Part shown: piece after piece, positions 1-5,789 of the stretch | Numbering within the stretch: position 1 is the stretch's first letter | Layout of the letters: each line of letters starts with the position of its first letter | Assembly (NCBI GenBank): GCA_002307245.1 | Contig: DBTW01000154.1 | Location: 1-8,100 of the forward strand | DNA length: 8,100 nt | Origin: Spirochaetaceae bacterium UBA1306 | Lineage (GTDB): Bacteria; Spirochaetota; Spirochaetia; Treponematales; Rectinemataceae | Reading direction: 5' to 3' | Notes under the pieces: model-generated | Database searches by the model: none | What the model was told of the DNA's origin: nothing | What the model saw: the letters and a program-made list of their open reading frames with translations, nothing else | Position numbers and translations under genes: made by a program

Positions 1-627
1 ATCGCGGCCCCGGAGTACTCCTGGAGATAGGGCGCGGGCGATACTCCGTAGAGCTCGGAGCCGAGCTTCCCGACGGCCGAATCGCGCGAGATGCCGAGCC
101 GCCTCTAGAAGCTGGGGTTCACGTCGACGATGCGGTAGTCGACGACGGCGCCGTCCTCGCGCCGCACCAGCTCGTGCATCGCCACGCCCTCCGACATGCT
201 GGCCAGGAGGCTGCTGAAGAGGCCCCGCGAGCGCCGGGCCGACTCGGAGGCCAGGACCATGTCCGTCACGTCGTCGACCCAGACGGCCGCGCATCCCGCG
301 GCTCCGGTACCGGGATCGATCCAGGGAACCGCGTCGAGCCTCATCCAGCAGCAGCGGCCCTCGCGGAAGCAGCGGACGGAAGGATAGGCCTCATGGGGAA
401 AGGGGCTGCCGTCCTCACGGACGGCCTGCCAGATCTGGTCGAAGGAATCCCCGTCCCTCCGCGATGCCCTCGGGCAGTCCGTAGATCTCGCGCGCGACCT
501 CGTTACAGGCGAGCAGGCGGGTCGACTGGTCGAGGAGGACGGCTCCGTAGGGCGAGGACCGGAACAGGACCTCGAACTGCAGGAGCGGGTCCTGGAAGCC
601 GACCGGCACGCTCAATGCGCTGCTCAT
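1..627 (-). pseudogene. Broken multi-PAS sensory protein gene (5' part, runs off left edge)
   Basis: The gene starts at ATG 625-627 and reads a PAS-like segment (FRSSPYGAVLLD, then LLACNEVAREIYGLPEG). That frame hits a stop at 415. From about position 475 downward the adjacent minus-strand frame continues as good PAS sequence (DSFDQIWQAVREDGSPFPHE), reaching a second PAS beginning SMSEGVAMHELV and ending DYRIVDVNPSF. The frames join near 449-475, at or close to the G-rich run GGGACGGGG on the minus strand, so a one-base insertion (or a two-base loss) is the simplest cause. A TAG at 105-107 then interrupts NPSF-stop-RRLGISRD, where PAS relatives usually have Glu; GAG to TAG would explain it. 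The frame stays open from there to position 1. PAS domains sense ligands or redox state and usually precede kinase or GGDEF outputs, but no output domain is in view. No clear ribosome binding site precedes the start. A sequencing error could mimic one of the lesions. Confidence 0.72.
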
Positions 628-679
628 GCGGAAAGTCTAGGCGATCGGGAGCGATCTTTCCATGTCTCGGACTCGGATC

Positions 680-1783
680 TCAGTCCTCGGCGTCCTCGAC
701 CCCGACCGAGGACCGGCTCGGCCCGAAGAGGCCAATGCCCAGGGTTTCGCGCACCCTTGCGACTGTCCTCGAGAACTGGATCGCGAGGGCGAAGAAGGTC
801 CAGACCAGGGTGGCGGCCACGACCGCGGAGGGCGCCCATTCGGGCAGCCCGGGCAGGAGCTCCGATGCGAGGAGGAGTGCCCCGAAAATCGGCAACTCCG
901 GGTAGAAGCCTCGATATACGAGGCCGACGAGGCGGTCGCGCATGACGTCTCCGGAGAAGCGGGCCGTGGTGAAGCCCATGAGGAGGCAGCCGGGGAGGAT
1001 GGCCTGGGCGCCGATGCGCCGCTCGGCGAGGAGGGCCCAGGCGAAGATCGGCAGGATGCAGGAGAGCATGATGGCGAGGAGGTCCGGCCTGCCCGCGCTC
1101 TTGAAGGTGAGGGCGATCGAGGCGATGAAGGCGATGGGCGCGAGGGAATAGGCCAGGAGGATCGGGGGGAGGCCGAAGGGCCCGGGAGCGGACCAGAAAT
1201 CGTAGCCGAGCGCCCAGACGGCGAGGCAGATCAGGTAGGTGAGGAGGAGGGCTTCCTCGCTCGAGACGCGGCCGAACACGAGGACGCCGGTGTTGCGCGT
1301 CGTGCGGAGACTCAGCCAGTCGGCGAGGCAGCAGAAGAGCGTGGTGAAGGCCACGAGGAGGGGCGGGATGACGGGGAAGGCGAGGCCGAGGCCAAGCGGG
1401 ATGAGGAATGTATTGAAGGAATCGAACCAATGGTCGACGAATTCCCCAAGGGGCCCGGAGGCGCCGGTGCGCCGCGCCTGCATGCCGTCGAGGTTGTCCA
1501 TTGTATGGTAGAAAAACAGGCAGAGGGCGACGACGCCGAAGAGCCAGGGGCTCCGCCTGGCCGCTATGTCCATCGGGCCGCAGAAAATACCCGAAAGGAT
1601 CAGGAAGGCGATCCAGGCCCCGACATCGCCGATGATGCTGACGAGGTTCGCCGACATCCTCTCGGGAATGGCCTTGATCGCAATCGGCAACCAGTAGCGC
1701 TTGTAAAAAGCGTTGATGATCGACTCGTTCACGCTCTGGTAGGAATACTTGAGCGGACGATCAGGATCGTAATAGCGTTCCAT
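680..1783 (-). CDS. CDP-alcohol phosphotransferase, choline/ethanolamine phosphotransferase-like integral membrane enzyme
   Basis: The 367-residue membrane protein carries the complete CDP-alcohol phosphotransferase signature D99-G100-x2-A103-R104-x8-G113-x3-D117-x3-D121. In this family the Asp residues bind the metal and catalyse transfer of a phospho-alcohol from a CDP-alcohol to a lipid hydroxyl. The context DNLDGMQARRTGASGPLGE resembles eukaryotic choline/ethanolamine phosphotransferases (DGKQARR...PLGELFDH) more than bacterial PgsA or PssA. The N-terminus (LKYSYQSVNES, then W31 and an SANLVSIIG segment) also fits that subfamily, and its length is close to the 390-400 residues usual there. 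Multiple hydrophobic segments follow. The likely reaction is CDP-choline or CDP-ethanolamine plus diacylglycerol to phosphatidylcholine or phosphatidylethanolamine; such an activity is known in the Treponema denticola CDP-choline pathway. The substrate cannot be read from sequence. The ATG at 1781-1783 is preceded by AGGTAGG (1787-1793) and a good promoter. No kinase or cytidylyltransferase partner is in view. Confidence 0.88.
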   Translation of the reverse strand: MERYYDPDRPLKYSYQSVNESIINAFYKRYWLPIAIKAIPERMSANLVSIIGDVGAWIAFLILSGIFCGPMDIAARRSPWLFGVVALCLFFYHTMDNLDGMQARRTGASGPLGEFVDHWFDSFNTFLIPLGLGLAFPVIPPLLVAFTTLFCCLADWLSLRTTRNTGVLVFGRVSSEEALLLTYLICLAVWALGYDFWSAPGPFGLPPILLAYSLAPIAFIASIALTFKSAGRPDLLAIMLSCILPIFAWALLAERRIGAQAILPGCLLMGFTTARFSGDVMRDRLVGLVYRGFYPELPIFGALLLASELLPGLPEWAPSAVVAATLVWTFFALAIQFSRTVARVRETLGIGLFGPSRSSVGVEDAED

Positions 1784-1814
1784 GGACCTACCTGGACTTT
1801 AGGCTCGTGCGGTC

Positions 1815-1843
1815 ATACTAAACGGAGGCCCCGCGTTTGGCAA
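1815..1843 (-). promoter_or_regulatory. Sigma70-like promoter of the CDP-alcohol phosphotransferase gene
   Basis: On the minus strand TTGCCA (1838-1843) and TAGTAT (1815-1820) are separated by exactly 17 bases. This puts the transcription start near 1808 and gives a short leader of about 25 bases before the ATG at 1783. The match and its position directly upstream of the gene support the call. It has not been tested. Confidence 0.6.
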
Positions 1844-1901
1844 GGCGCTATCGCAGGAGCTCGCGCTCGAGAGTCATGTCGGTCTGCTCAGTGTTTAAAC
1901 G

Positions 1902-1925
1902 GGGGCTGGCCCGAAGGCCAGCCCC
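1902..1925. terminator. Perfect 10-bp hairpin, possible bidirectional terminator
   Basis: GGGGCTGGCC and GGCCAGCCCC form an uninterrupted 10-bp stem around a 4-base loop. The loop reads CGAA on the plus strand and TTCG on the minus strand, giving the very stable C(UUCG)G tetraloop in minus-strand RNA. Plus-strand RNA would have a U5 run seven bases after the stem; minus-strand RNA has only a short U3. The shape is typical of intrinsic terminators, but neither tail is ideal and no confident gene ends into it. Confidence 0.5.
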
Positions 1926-1940
1926 ATTGAGTTTTTACCT

Positions 1941-1964
1941 CCGCCTCTAGCGAGCGGCTTTTTT
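1941..1964 (+). terminator. Candidate rho-independent terminator with T6 tail
   Basis: CCGC-C-TC (1941-1947) pairs with GAGCGG (1952-1957) around a TAGC loop, with one bulged C, and is followed by C and six Ts (1959-1964). The layout is right for termination of plus-strand transcription, though the stem is short. No plus-strand gene precedes it. It may end a small RNA or protect the downstream region from read-through. Confidence 0.35.
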
Positions 1965-2073
1965 AACTGCGCGACCGTTTGCGCTGGCCGGAAAACGTAC
2001 GGCATGCTCTCCGCCCGGGCGCAATTCGATTCTATGCCTCATACGGGAATTGGCAAGCGATAAGGGCGAAAAG

Positions 2074-2097
2074 CCTTGTAGACAATTGTCTACAAGG
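2074..2097. promoter_or_regulatory. Operator 1: perfect 24-bp palindrome
   Basis: CCTTGTAGACAA followed by its exact reverse complement makes a 24-bp palindrome with no mismatch. It can also be read as two abutting TTGTnnACAA units. It overlaps the -35 element of the promoter for the rightward genes, as expected for a repressor site. The half-site TGTAGAC recurs in operator 2. The cognate regulator is unknown. Dimeric HTH proteins (TetR, GntR/FadR or LuxR types) commonly bind sites of this size. Confidence 0.75.
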
Positions 2098-2115
2098 CCG
2101 GAAAATGACCATAAT
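2086..2115 (+). promoter_or_regulatory. Sigma70-like promoter of the rightward cassette
   Basis: TTGTCT (2086-2091) and CATAAT (2110-2115) lie 18 bases apart, predicting a start of transcription near 2122. The -35 lies inside operator 1 and the start point inside operator 2, so binding at either site should block RNA polymerase. The leader to the chosen start codon would be about 67 bases. Confidence 0.6.
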
Positions 2116-2118
2116 TCT

Positions 2119-2136
2119 TGTAGACAAACGTCTACA
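2119..2136. promoter_or_regulatory. Operator 2: TGTAGAC-N4-GTCTACA inverted repeat
   Basis: The arms TGTAGAC and GTCTACA are perfect 7-base inverted repeats around AAAC. They are identical to the arms of operator 1, which has AATT in the middle. The centres of the two sites (2085.5 and 2127.5) are 42 bp apart, four turns of B-DNA, so proteins bound at both would lie on the same face of the helix and could cooperate or loop. The site covers the predicted transcription start. Confidence 0.7.
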
Positions 2137-2178
2137 CGCCCTGTCGCGGTCGGATTTACCATGATAGGATGACCCCAT

Positions 2179-2184
2179 GGAGGG
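2179..2184 (+). promoter_or_regulatory. Ribosome binding site that decides the start of the small protein gene
   Basis: GGAGGG lies four bases before ATG 2189-2191 and overlaps an alternative in-frame ATG at 2177-2179. The spacing, slightly short but serviceable, favours the second ATG. The first ATG has only a weaker AGGAT-like element (2166-2170) upstream. Confidence 0.6.
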
Positions 2185-2188
2185 ATAT

Positions 2189-2725
2189 ATGGCTGAACGA
2201 AAGCGCTTTCCAGAGGAAACATGGAATAGTATCGTACCCATCGTCTCGTCAGCTTTCTCGATGGATGACTCGAGGAGCGAACGGCTGCGCGCCAACACGA
2301 CGGCCAAGCTCATCGCCGCCATCCCCTTCCTGGCCGGTTGCCGCGAGCCCGAGCGCACGGCCCTCGCCCACCTCGGCACCTACGTGATCGCGGGCTGCGA
2401 ATCGGGAGAGGCCGTATTCGACCACAAGGCGACCGATAATTACGATGTCCTGGCCCGCCTCGCGACCATCGCCTCCTTCGAGGGCGGCGATCCGGCTATC
2501 ATCGCACGCGGCATGAAGCTCCTCGCCTCGATCATCATCCGGGGATATCAGCGGGACATCGCATCCGACCAGGCCAAGGGCCTGTATAACCCGGTCGGCG
2601 CGGGCGCCTGGAACGCCGACCAGGAATTGGCCTCCCTCGCCAGCGCCATCGCCTCGATCGAGGACGCCGAGATGGACGCGATCGTCGGTGGAGCCGTGAA
2701 GGGGTCATGGTGGATGAAGGCCTAG
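2189..2725 (+). CDS. Unrecognised small soluble protein, first gene of the operator-controlled cassette
   Basis: The 178-residue product (182 if the ATG at 2177 is used) has no signal peptide or long hydrophobic segment and should be cytoplasmic. I do not recognise the family. The sequence looks mostly helical. It begins with a charged segment (MAERKRFPEETW), then a conserved-looking core with ANTTAKLIAAIPFLAGCREP, RTALAHLGTYVIAG, an FEGGD turn, GMKLLASIIIRGYQRD, a KGLYNPVGAGAW segment, and an Ala/Ile-rich tail ending in GSWWMKA. Histidine, aspartate and cysteine residues occur in the core, but I can name no catalytic motif. Codon use matches its neighbours. The gene lies just downstream of the twin operators and 32 bp before the membrane LuxR-type gene, which suggests co-transcription. 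It could be a partner, modulator or target-sensing subunit of that regulator; this is inference from position only. Confidence 0.85.
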   Translation: MAERKRFPEETWNSIVPIVSSAFSMDDSRSERLRANTTAKLIAAIPFLAGCREPERTALAHLGTYVIAGCESGEAVFDHKATDNYDVLARLATIASFEGGDPAIIARGMKLLASIIIRGYQRDIASDQAKGLYNPVGAGAWNADQELASLASAIASIEDAEMDAIVGGAVKGSWWMKA

Positions 2726-2757
2726 ATAGAAGGAAGCGAGAACTTAAGGCGCGGTAA

Positions 2758-3480
2758 ATGGGATCGAAGCTCAAATCCTCAGGGATTTTCTTTGGCTGCC
2801 TCTTCTCCGCAGCCTTGATACTCAACATCGGATCCCTTGCCATAGATGACGGGCTGTCGATACTGTCGATCTTCTCGGATTTCCGCTCGGTCCTGAGCCT
2901 CCTGCTGCTCAGCGCCATCCTATTCGCCACGGCCTTCATCGAGCCCCTCGCGTGGCTGCAGCCCGTCATCTTCCTGATCTTGGTCCCGGTCCCGCTGATG
3001 AACAGCACGGACTCCTTTTTCGGCCTGGGCTTCTTCGCGGTGGCCGTCCTCCTCCTCTTCAAGCTCGGCTTCTACGACAGGCATAGGATAGCCAAGGCAA
3101 CCGCGAGCGTGGTCTACATACTCGCGGTCGAGGTGATAGTCGCCCTGATCCATGGCGAGCAAATATACATGGGCCTGATGCCCGCCATCTTCATCGTCGG
3201 CTTCCTGTTCTTCCTCTTCATAACCTTCCGCGACAAGCTGTTCATCTACCTCAAGGAGCCCAAGCCCAAGCTCTCACTCAGCGAGAAAGGGCTCTCCGAC
3301 GCCGAGCAGCTCTACATCGCGGCGATCGCGATGGGCAAATCGTCCAAGGAAATCTCCATCGAGGCGGGGGTCAGCGAATCGACGGTGAGGAATACCCTCT
3401 CCCGCGCCTACAAGAAATTCGACGTCTCCAGCCGAGGGGCCTTCCTCGCCATGGTCTCGGATTTCGAGATCATCGATTAG
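2758..3480 (+). CDS. Six-TM membrane protein with C-terminal LuxR-type helix-turn-helix
   Basis: The 240-residue product has about six hydrophobic spans (residues 8-29, 44-62, 66-81, 86-105, 111-132, 137-157). A basic linker (EPKPKLSLSEKG) and a LuxR/GerE-type DNA-binding domain (about 174-235) follow. The HTH shows the typical pattern: GLSDAEQ, then GKSSKEISIEAGVSESTVRN and a recognition helix (SRAYKKF) before the closing DVSSRGAFL. An even number of spans with a short N-terminus puts the HTH in the cytoplasm, so it could act as a membrane-tethered transcription factor sensing through the bilayer. There is no receiver domain, kinase or autoinducer-binding domain. The start ATG has a weak AAGG (2746-2749) upstream and lies 32 bp after the preceding stop. 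The gene's 3' end overlaps the convergent gene by 11 bp. Its own upstream twin operators are candidate binding sites, which is inference. Confidence 0.82.
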   Translation: MGSKLKSSGIFFGCLFSAALILNIGSLAIDDGLSILSIFSDFRSVLSLLLLSAILFATAFIEPLAWLQPVIFLILVPVPLMNSTDSFFGLGFFAVAVLLLFKLGFYDRHRIAKATASVVYILAVEVIVALIHGEQIYMGLMPAIFIVGFLFFLFITFRDKLFIYLKEPKPKLSLSEKGLSDAEQLYIAAIAMGKSSKEISIEAGVSESTVRNTLSRAYKKFDVSSRGAFLAMVSDFEIID

Positions 3481-5740
3481 GATCGCGGCTCGAGCGTAGT
3501 AAGGCGTAGGCGGCGATGAGGAAGCGCAGGCCGCGATAGCCCAGGCCGGGGTCGAGGGCGGACTCCGAGAGCACGAGGTCGGTAGGCCAGTCCTCGCCCG
3601 CCTCGGCCGCTCCCCTCGCGAGGATGATCCTGGCCATAGGCGCGCCGTCCGGCGGGTCGGCGAGCAGGTCGGCCAAGGCGCGGTCGAAGGCGTCGCGTCC
3701 CGGGGAGCCGGCCTCCCCGATGGCGCTCGCCGCGAGGTCGCCCAAGCTCGATACGGCGGCTGATTCGTCCTCGAGGAAGGTCTCGTAGAGGCCGTAAAAG
3801 CGCGGCATGATGCCCGCTATCGAGGCGGTCGCCAACAGCAGCTCGTCGGACACGAAGGCCGGGTCGCGCTCGCGCCTGAGGCAGGACAGCAAGGTCGGCA
3901 CCGAGGATCGCGATCCCAGGATCTCCAGCGCGTAGGCCGCCGAGATCCTGACGCGCGGGATCCTGGACGAGGCCAGGACATCCTCGATCATGCCCGCGCT
4001 GCCCCTATCGCCCAGGCGGGCGAGGGCCACCATGGCCGAGCCCTGGAGCATGTAGTCCTGGGCCGAGGCGGCCCGCCTCAGCGCGGGCAGGGCACGCTCG
4101 GGCCGAGGACAGGACTTCCCGAGGATGCGGGCCGCCAGGTAAGCGGTCGTGTAGGGCTGGCGCTCCACCTCTGCCACGAGGGCTTCGGACGCGGCCTCGC
4201 CGAGCTCCCCCATGTTCTCGATCGCGAGGAGGGCCTCGAGCCTTACGTCGAACCTGGGGGAGCCCAGGTAGGCGAGGAGCCCCGCCTGGGTCTGGCCCGA
4301 GGCCCCGCCCTCGGCCCCCGCGCCGATCCCGCGGATGAGGCCGATCTCCTCGACGGGGTCGGCGCTCTTGTCGAGCCTCGACAGGAGATTGAAGGCGCGC
4401 AGGTCGCGGATCGAGAAGATGACGCCGATCGACTCCCGCACCGAGGCCGAGCCGAGGCGCACGAGAGCGGGAGACCGCATGATCACCCACAGGACGATGG
4501 CTATCAGGCTCCCGAAGAAGACGCGGTAAGCCGAGGCTGGACCGAGGCCGAGGGTCTCGAGGGCGTCGAGGACGAGGCCACCCGCGCCGGCGCCCAAGGT
4601 CCCGCCGAGGCCGTAGACGAGGAAGTAGACCACGCCGAGGTCGAGGGTGCGCTCGGGGCTGACGAGGGAGAAGAAGTAGGTCTGCCCCACGTTCTCCTCG
4701 CCCGATATGCCAAAAGAGGTGAGGAAGTTGACGAGGGAAAGGAGAACGATGACGAAGACGGGAGAGGCGAAGGGCCCGACCGGCCCCGGCGAGAGTATCA
4801 GGGGGAGGAGACTGATCGCCGTGACCGCGGCGAAAACGACGTAGAGGGGCTTGGCGCCGAGGCGGTCGACGAGGCGCCGCGCGAAGAGGCCCATGGCGAT
4901 GGATCCAAGGCTCGAGACTAGGGCATAGGCCATGACCATGTCGTCGCCCTGGAGATAGACCTCCTTCGCGTAGACGGGGAGGAAGGAGCGGGCCATGCCC
5001 GAGACGAAGGCGAGGAGGAAGAGCGCCTCCATGAATGCCTTGAAGCCCTTTTCCTTGAAAGCGTCGCGAGCGCTCTTTAGGAGGCTGCCCGCCTTGTCCG
5101 GGCGGTAGCCCTCGGGCTCCGGGACACGGCGGATGAGGACCATGGAGCCGATGACGCCGAGGCCGATGCCCACTCCCATCGCGGCCGCAAAGACCCAGGC
5201 GGGAGCCGAGCGCCCGATCACGAGGGCTACGACGAGGTTCGCGACGAGGCCAGCGAGGTTGGCGACTATATTAACGTTTACGAGGAAGGCGCCGCGATCG
5301 GCGCGCCTGGCGCCCGCGCCGCCGTCGGCGAGGTTCGCCAGCACGGGGTTGTTGCCAATGAGGCCGATGCCCCTGAACACGTTGAAAAGGGCGATGCCCA
5401 TGAGTATGCAGCCGAAGCCGAGGCCCGGCAGGCCTCGCGAGACGAAGACGGGGGCGAGGAGGGCGGGCGACACGCCGACGAAGCGCCAGAACCAAGCCCA
5501 GCCGAAGACCTTAACGATGGGTTTCTCGCGCGCAAAGCGTTTGCCCAAGGGCAGGAAGAAGAAGGTGATGTACCCGAAAGCGTTGAGGAGGCCGATCGTC
5601 GCGTTGGAGGCGCCGAGGCTGAGGGCGTAGAGGGTTACGAAGCTCCCCGAAAGCAGGACGAAGGAGAGCGAATTAAACGTGTTGAAGAGGTGGAAGGAAT
5701 TACGGCCCTTGCGAACCGCAGCTGGGGAGAGTTGAGCCAT
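3470..5740 (-). CDS. Major facilitator superfamily transporter fused to C-terminal HEAT-like repeats
   Basis: With the ATG at 5738-5740 the product is 756 residues. Residues 1-425 form an MFS-like domain with about twelve hydrophobic spans in two halves, split by a charged central loop near 203-235 (RRVPEPEGYRPDKAG, then a Lys-rich stretch). A MGLFARRLVDRLGAKP segment near 283-298 fits the MFS loop motif. From about 440 a soluble region follows, with helical repeats of HEAT/PBS-lyase type between about 485 and 690 (for example PRFDVRLEALLAIENMG and PRVRISAAYALEILGSRSS). MFS proteins move small solutes; HEAT repeats bind proteins. The substrate is unknown. The frame also extends to a TTG at 5812 inside the kinase gene, adding 24 Arg-rich residues. 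I prefer the ATG because an MFS-like N-terminus begins there and the overlap disappears, but its ribosome site is poor (GAAG only). The kinase ends 49 bp upstream, so the two genes may be co-transcribed. Confidence 0.8.
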   Translation of the reverse strand: MAQLSPAAVRKGRNSFHLFNTFNSLSFVLLSGSFVTLYALSLGASNATIGLLNAFGYITFFFLPLGKRFAREKPIVKVFGWAWFWRFVGVSPALLAPVFVSRGLPGLGFGCILMGIALFNVFRGIGLIGNNPVLANLADGGAGARRADRGAFLVNVNIVANLAGLVANLVVALVIGRSAPAWVFAAAMGVGIGLGVIGSMVLIRRVPEPEGYRPDKAGSLLKSARDAFKEKGFKAFMEALFLLAFVSGMARSFLPVYAKEVYLQGDDMVMAYALVSSLGSIAMGLFARRLVDRLGAKPLYVVFAAVTAISLLPLILSPGPVGPFASPVFVIVLLSLVNFLTSFGISGEENVGQTYFFSLVSPERTLDLGVVYFLVYGLGGTLGAGAGGLVLDALETLGLGPASAYRVFFGSLIAIVLWVIMRSPALVRLGSASVRESIGVIFSIRDLRAFNLLSRLDKSADPVEEIGLIRGIGAGAEGGASGQTQAGLLAYLGSPRFDVRLEALLAIENMGELGEAASEALVAEVERQPYTTAYLAARILGKSCPRPERALPALRRAASAQDYMLQGSAMVALARLGDRGSAGMIEDVLASSRIPRVRISAAYALEILGSRSSVPTLLSCLRRERDPAFVSDELLLATASIAGIMPRFYGLYETFLEDESAAVSSLGDLAASAIGEAGSPGRDAFDRALADLLADPPDGAPMARIILARGAAEAGEDWPTDLVLSESALDPGLGYRGLRFLIAAYALLRSSRDPNR

Positions 5741-5789
5741 AGCTTCTACTATAATCCGCCTGGGCCTCTGTTGAAAGCGGCGAAGGCCT

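Larger units (their letters stand above)
1784..2188. other. Divergent intergenic region of about 400 bp
   Basis: This gap separates the leftward phosphotransferase gene from the rightward two-gene cassette. From left to right it holds the phosphotransferase ribosome site and promoter (1787-1843), a perfect 10-bp hairpin (1902-1925), a weaker hairpin with a T6 tail (1941-1964), a stretch with no recognised element (about 1965-2073), and a promoter bracketed by two palindromes (2074-2136) followed by the leader of the next gene. The open frames across it have no family features or convincing ribosome sites, so I see no protein gene here. The two hairpins could be terminators of an unrecognised small RNA or the end of a decayed gene. 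Confidence 0.6.

Noticed and set aside
624..1430. Minus-strand open frame of 268 codons in another frame of the phosphotransferase gene
   Set aside because: It is Pro/Arg/His-rich with no domain signal and sits entirely in the shadow of the real gene.
1896..1928. Ten-codon minus-strand reading frame MGLAFGPAPV with a GGAGG ten bases upstream, a possible leader peptide
   Set aside because: The codons are simply the arms of the hairpin, there is no run of regulatory codons, and the gene it would control is over 100 bp away with its own promoter.
662..1930. Long plus-strand open frame (422 codons) opposite the phosphotransferase gene
   Set aside because: The product is an extreme Gly/Glu/Asp/Arg-rich, low-complexity sequence expected from the antisense of a GC-rich gene. 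The minus strand has a perfect family motif.
2074..2097. Classical lux box or BlaI/CopY operator
   Set aside because: The half-site TTGTAG resembles the lux-box CTGTAG, but the arms are spaced about 4 bp wider. The BlaI/CopY TACA-TGTA core is arranged differently, so no named box fits.
2076..2136. CRISPR-like short repeats
   Set aside because: There are only two copies, each is palindromic and they bracket a promoter; there is no regular spacer series and no cas gene.
1947..2222. Possible small protein on the minus strand ending KKAAR just before the stable hairpin
   Set aside because: It runs through both operators and the promoter, has no good ribosome site and shows no family features; only its position before a hairpin is suggestive.
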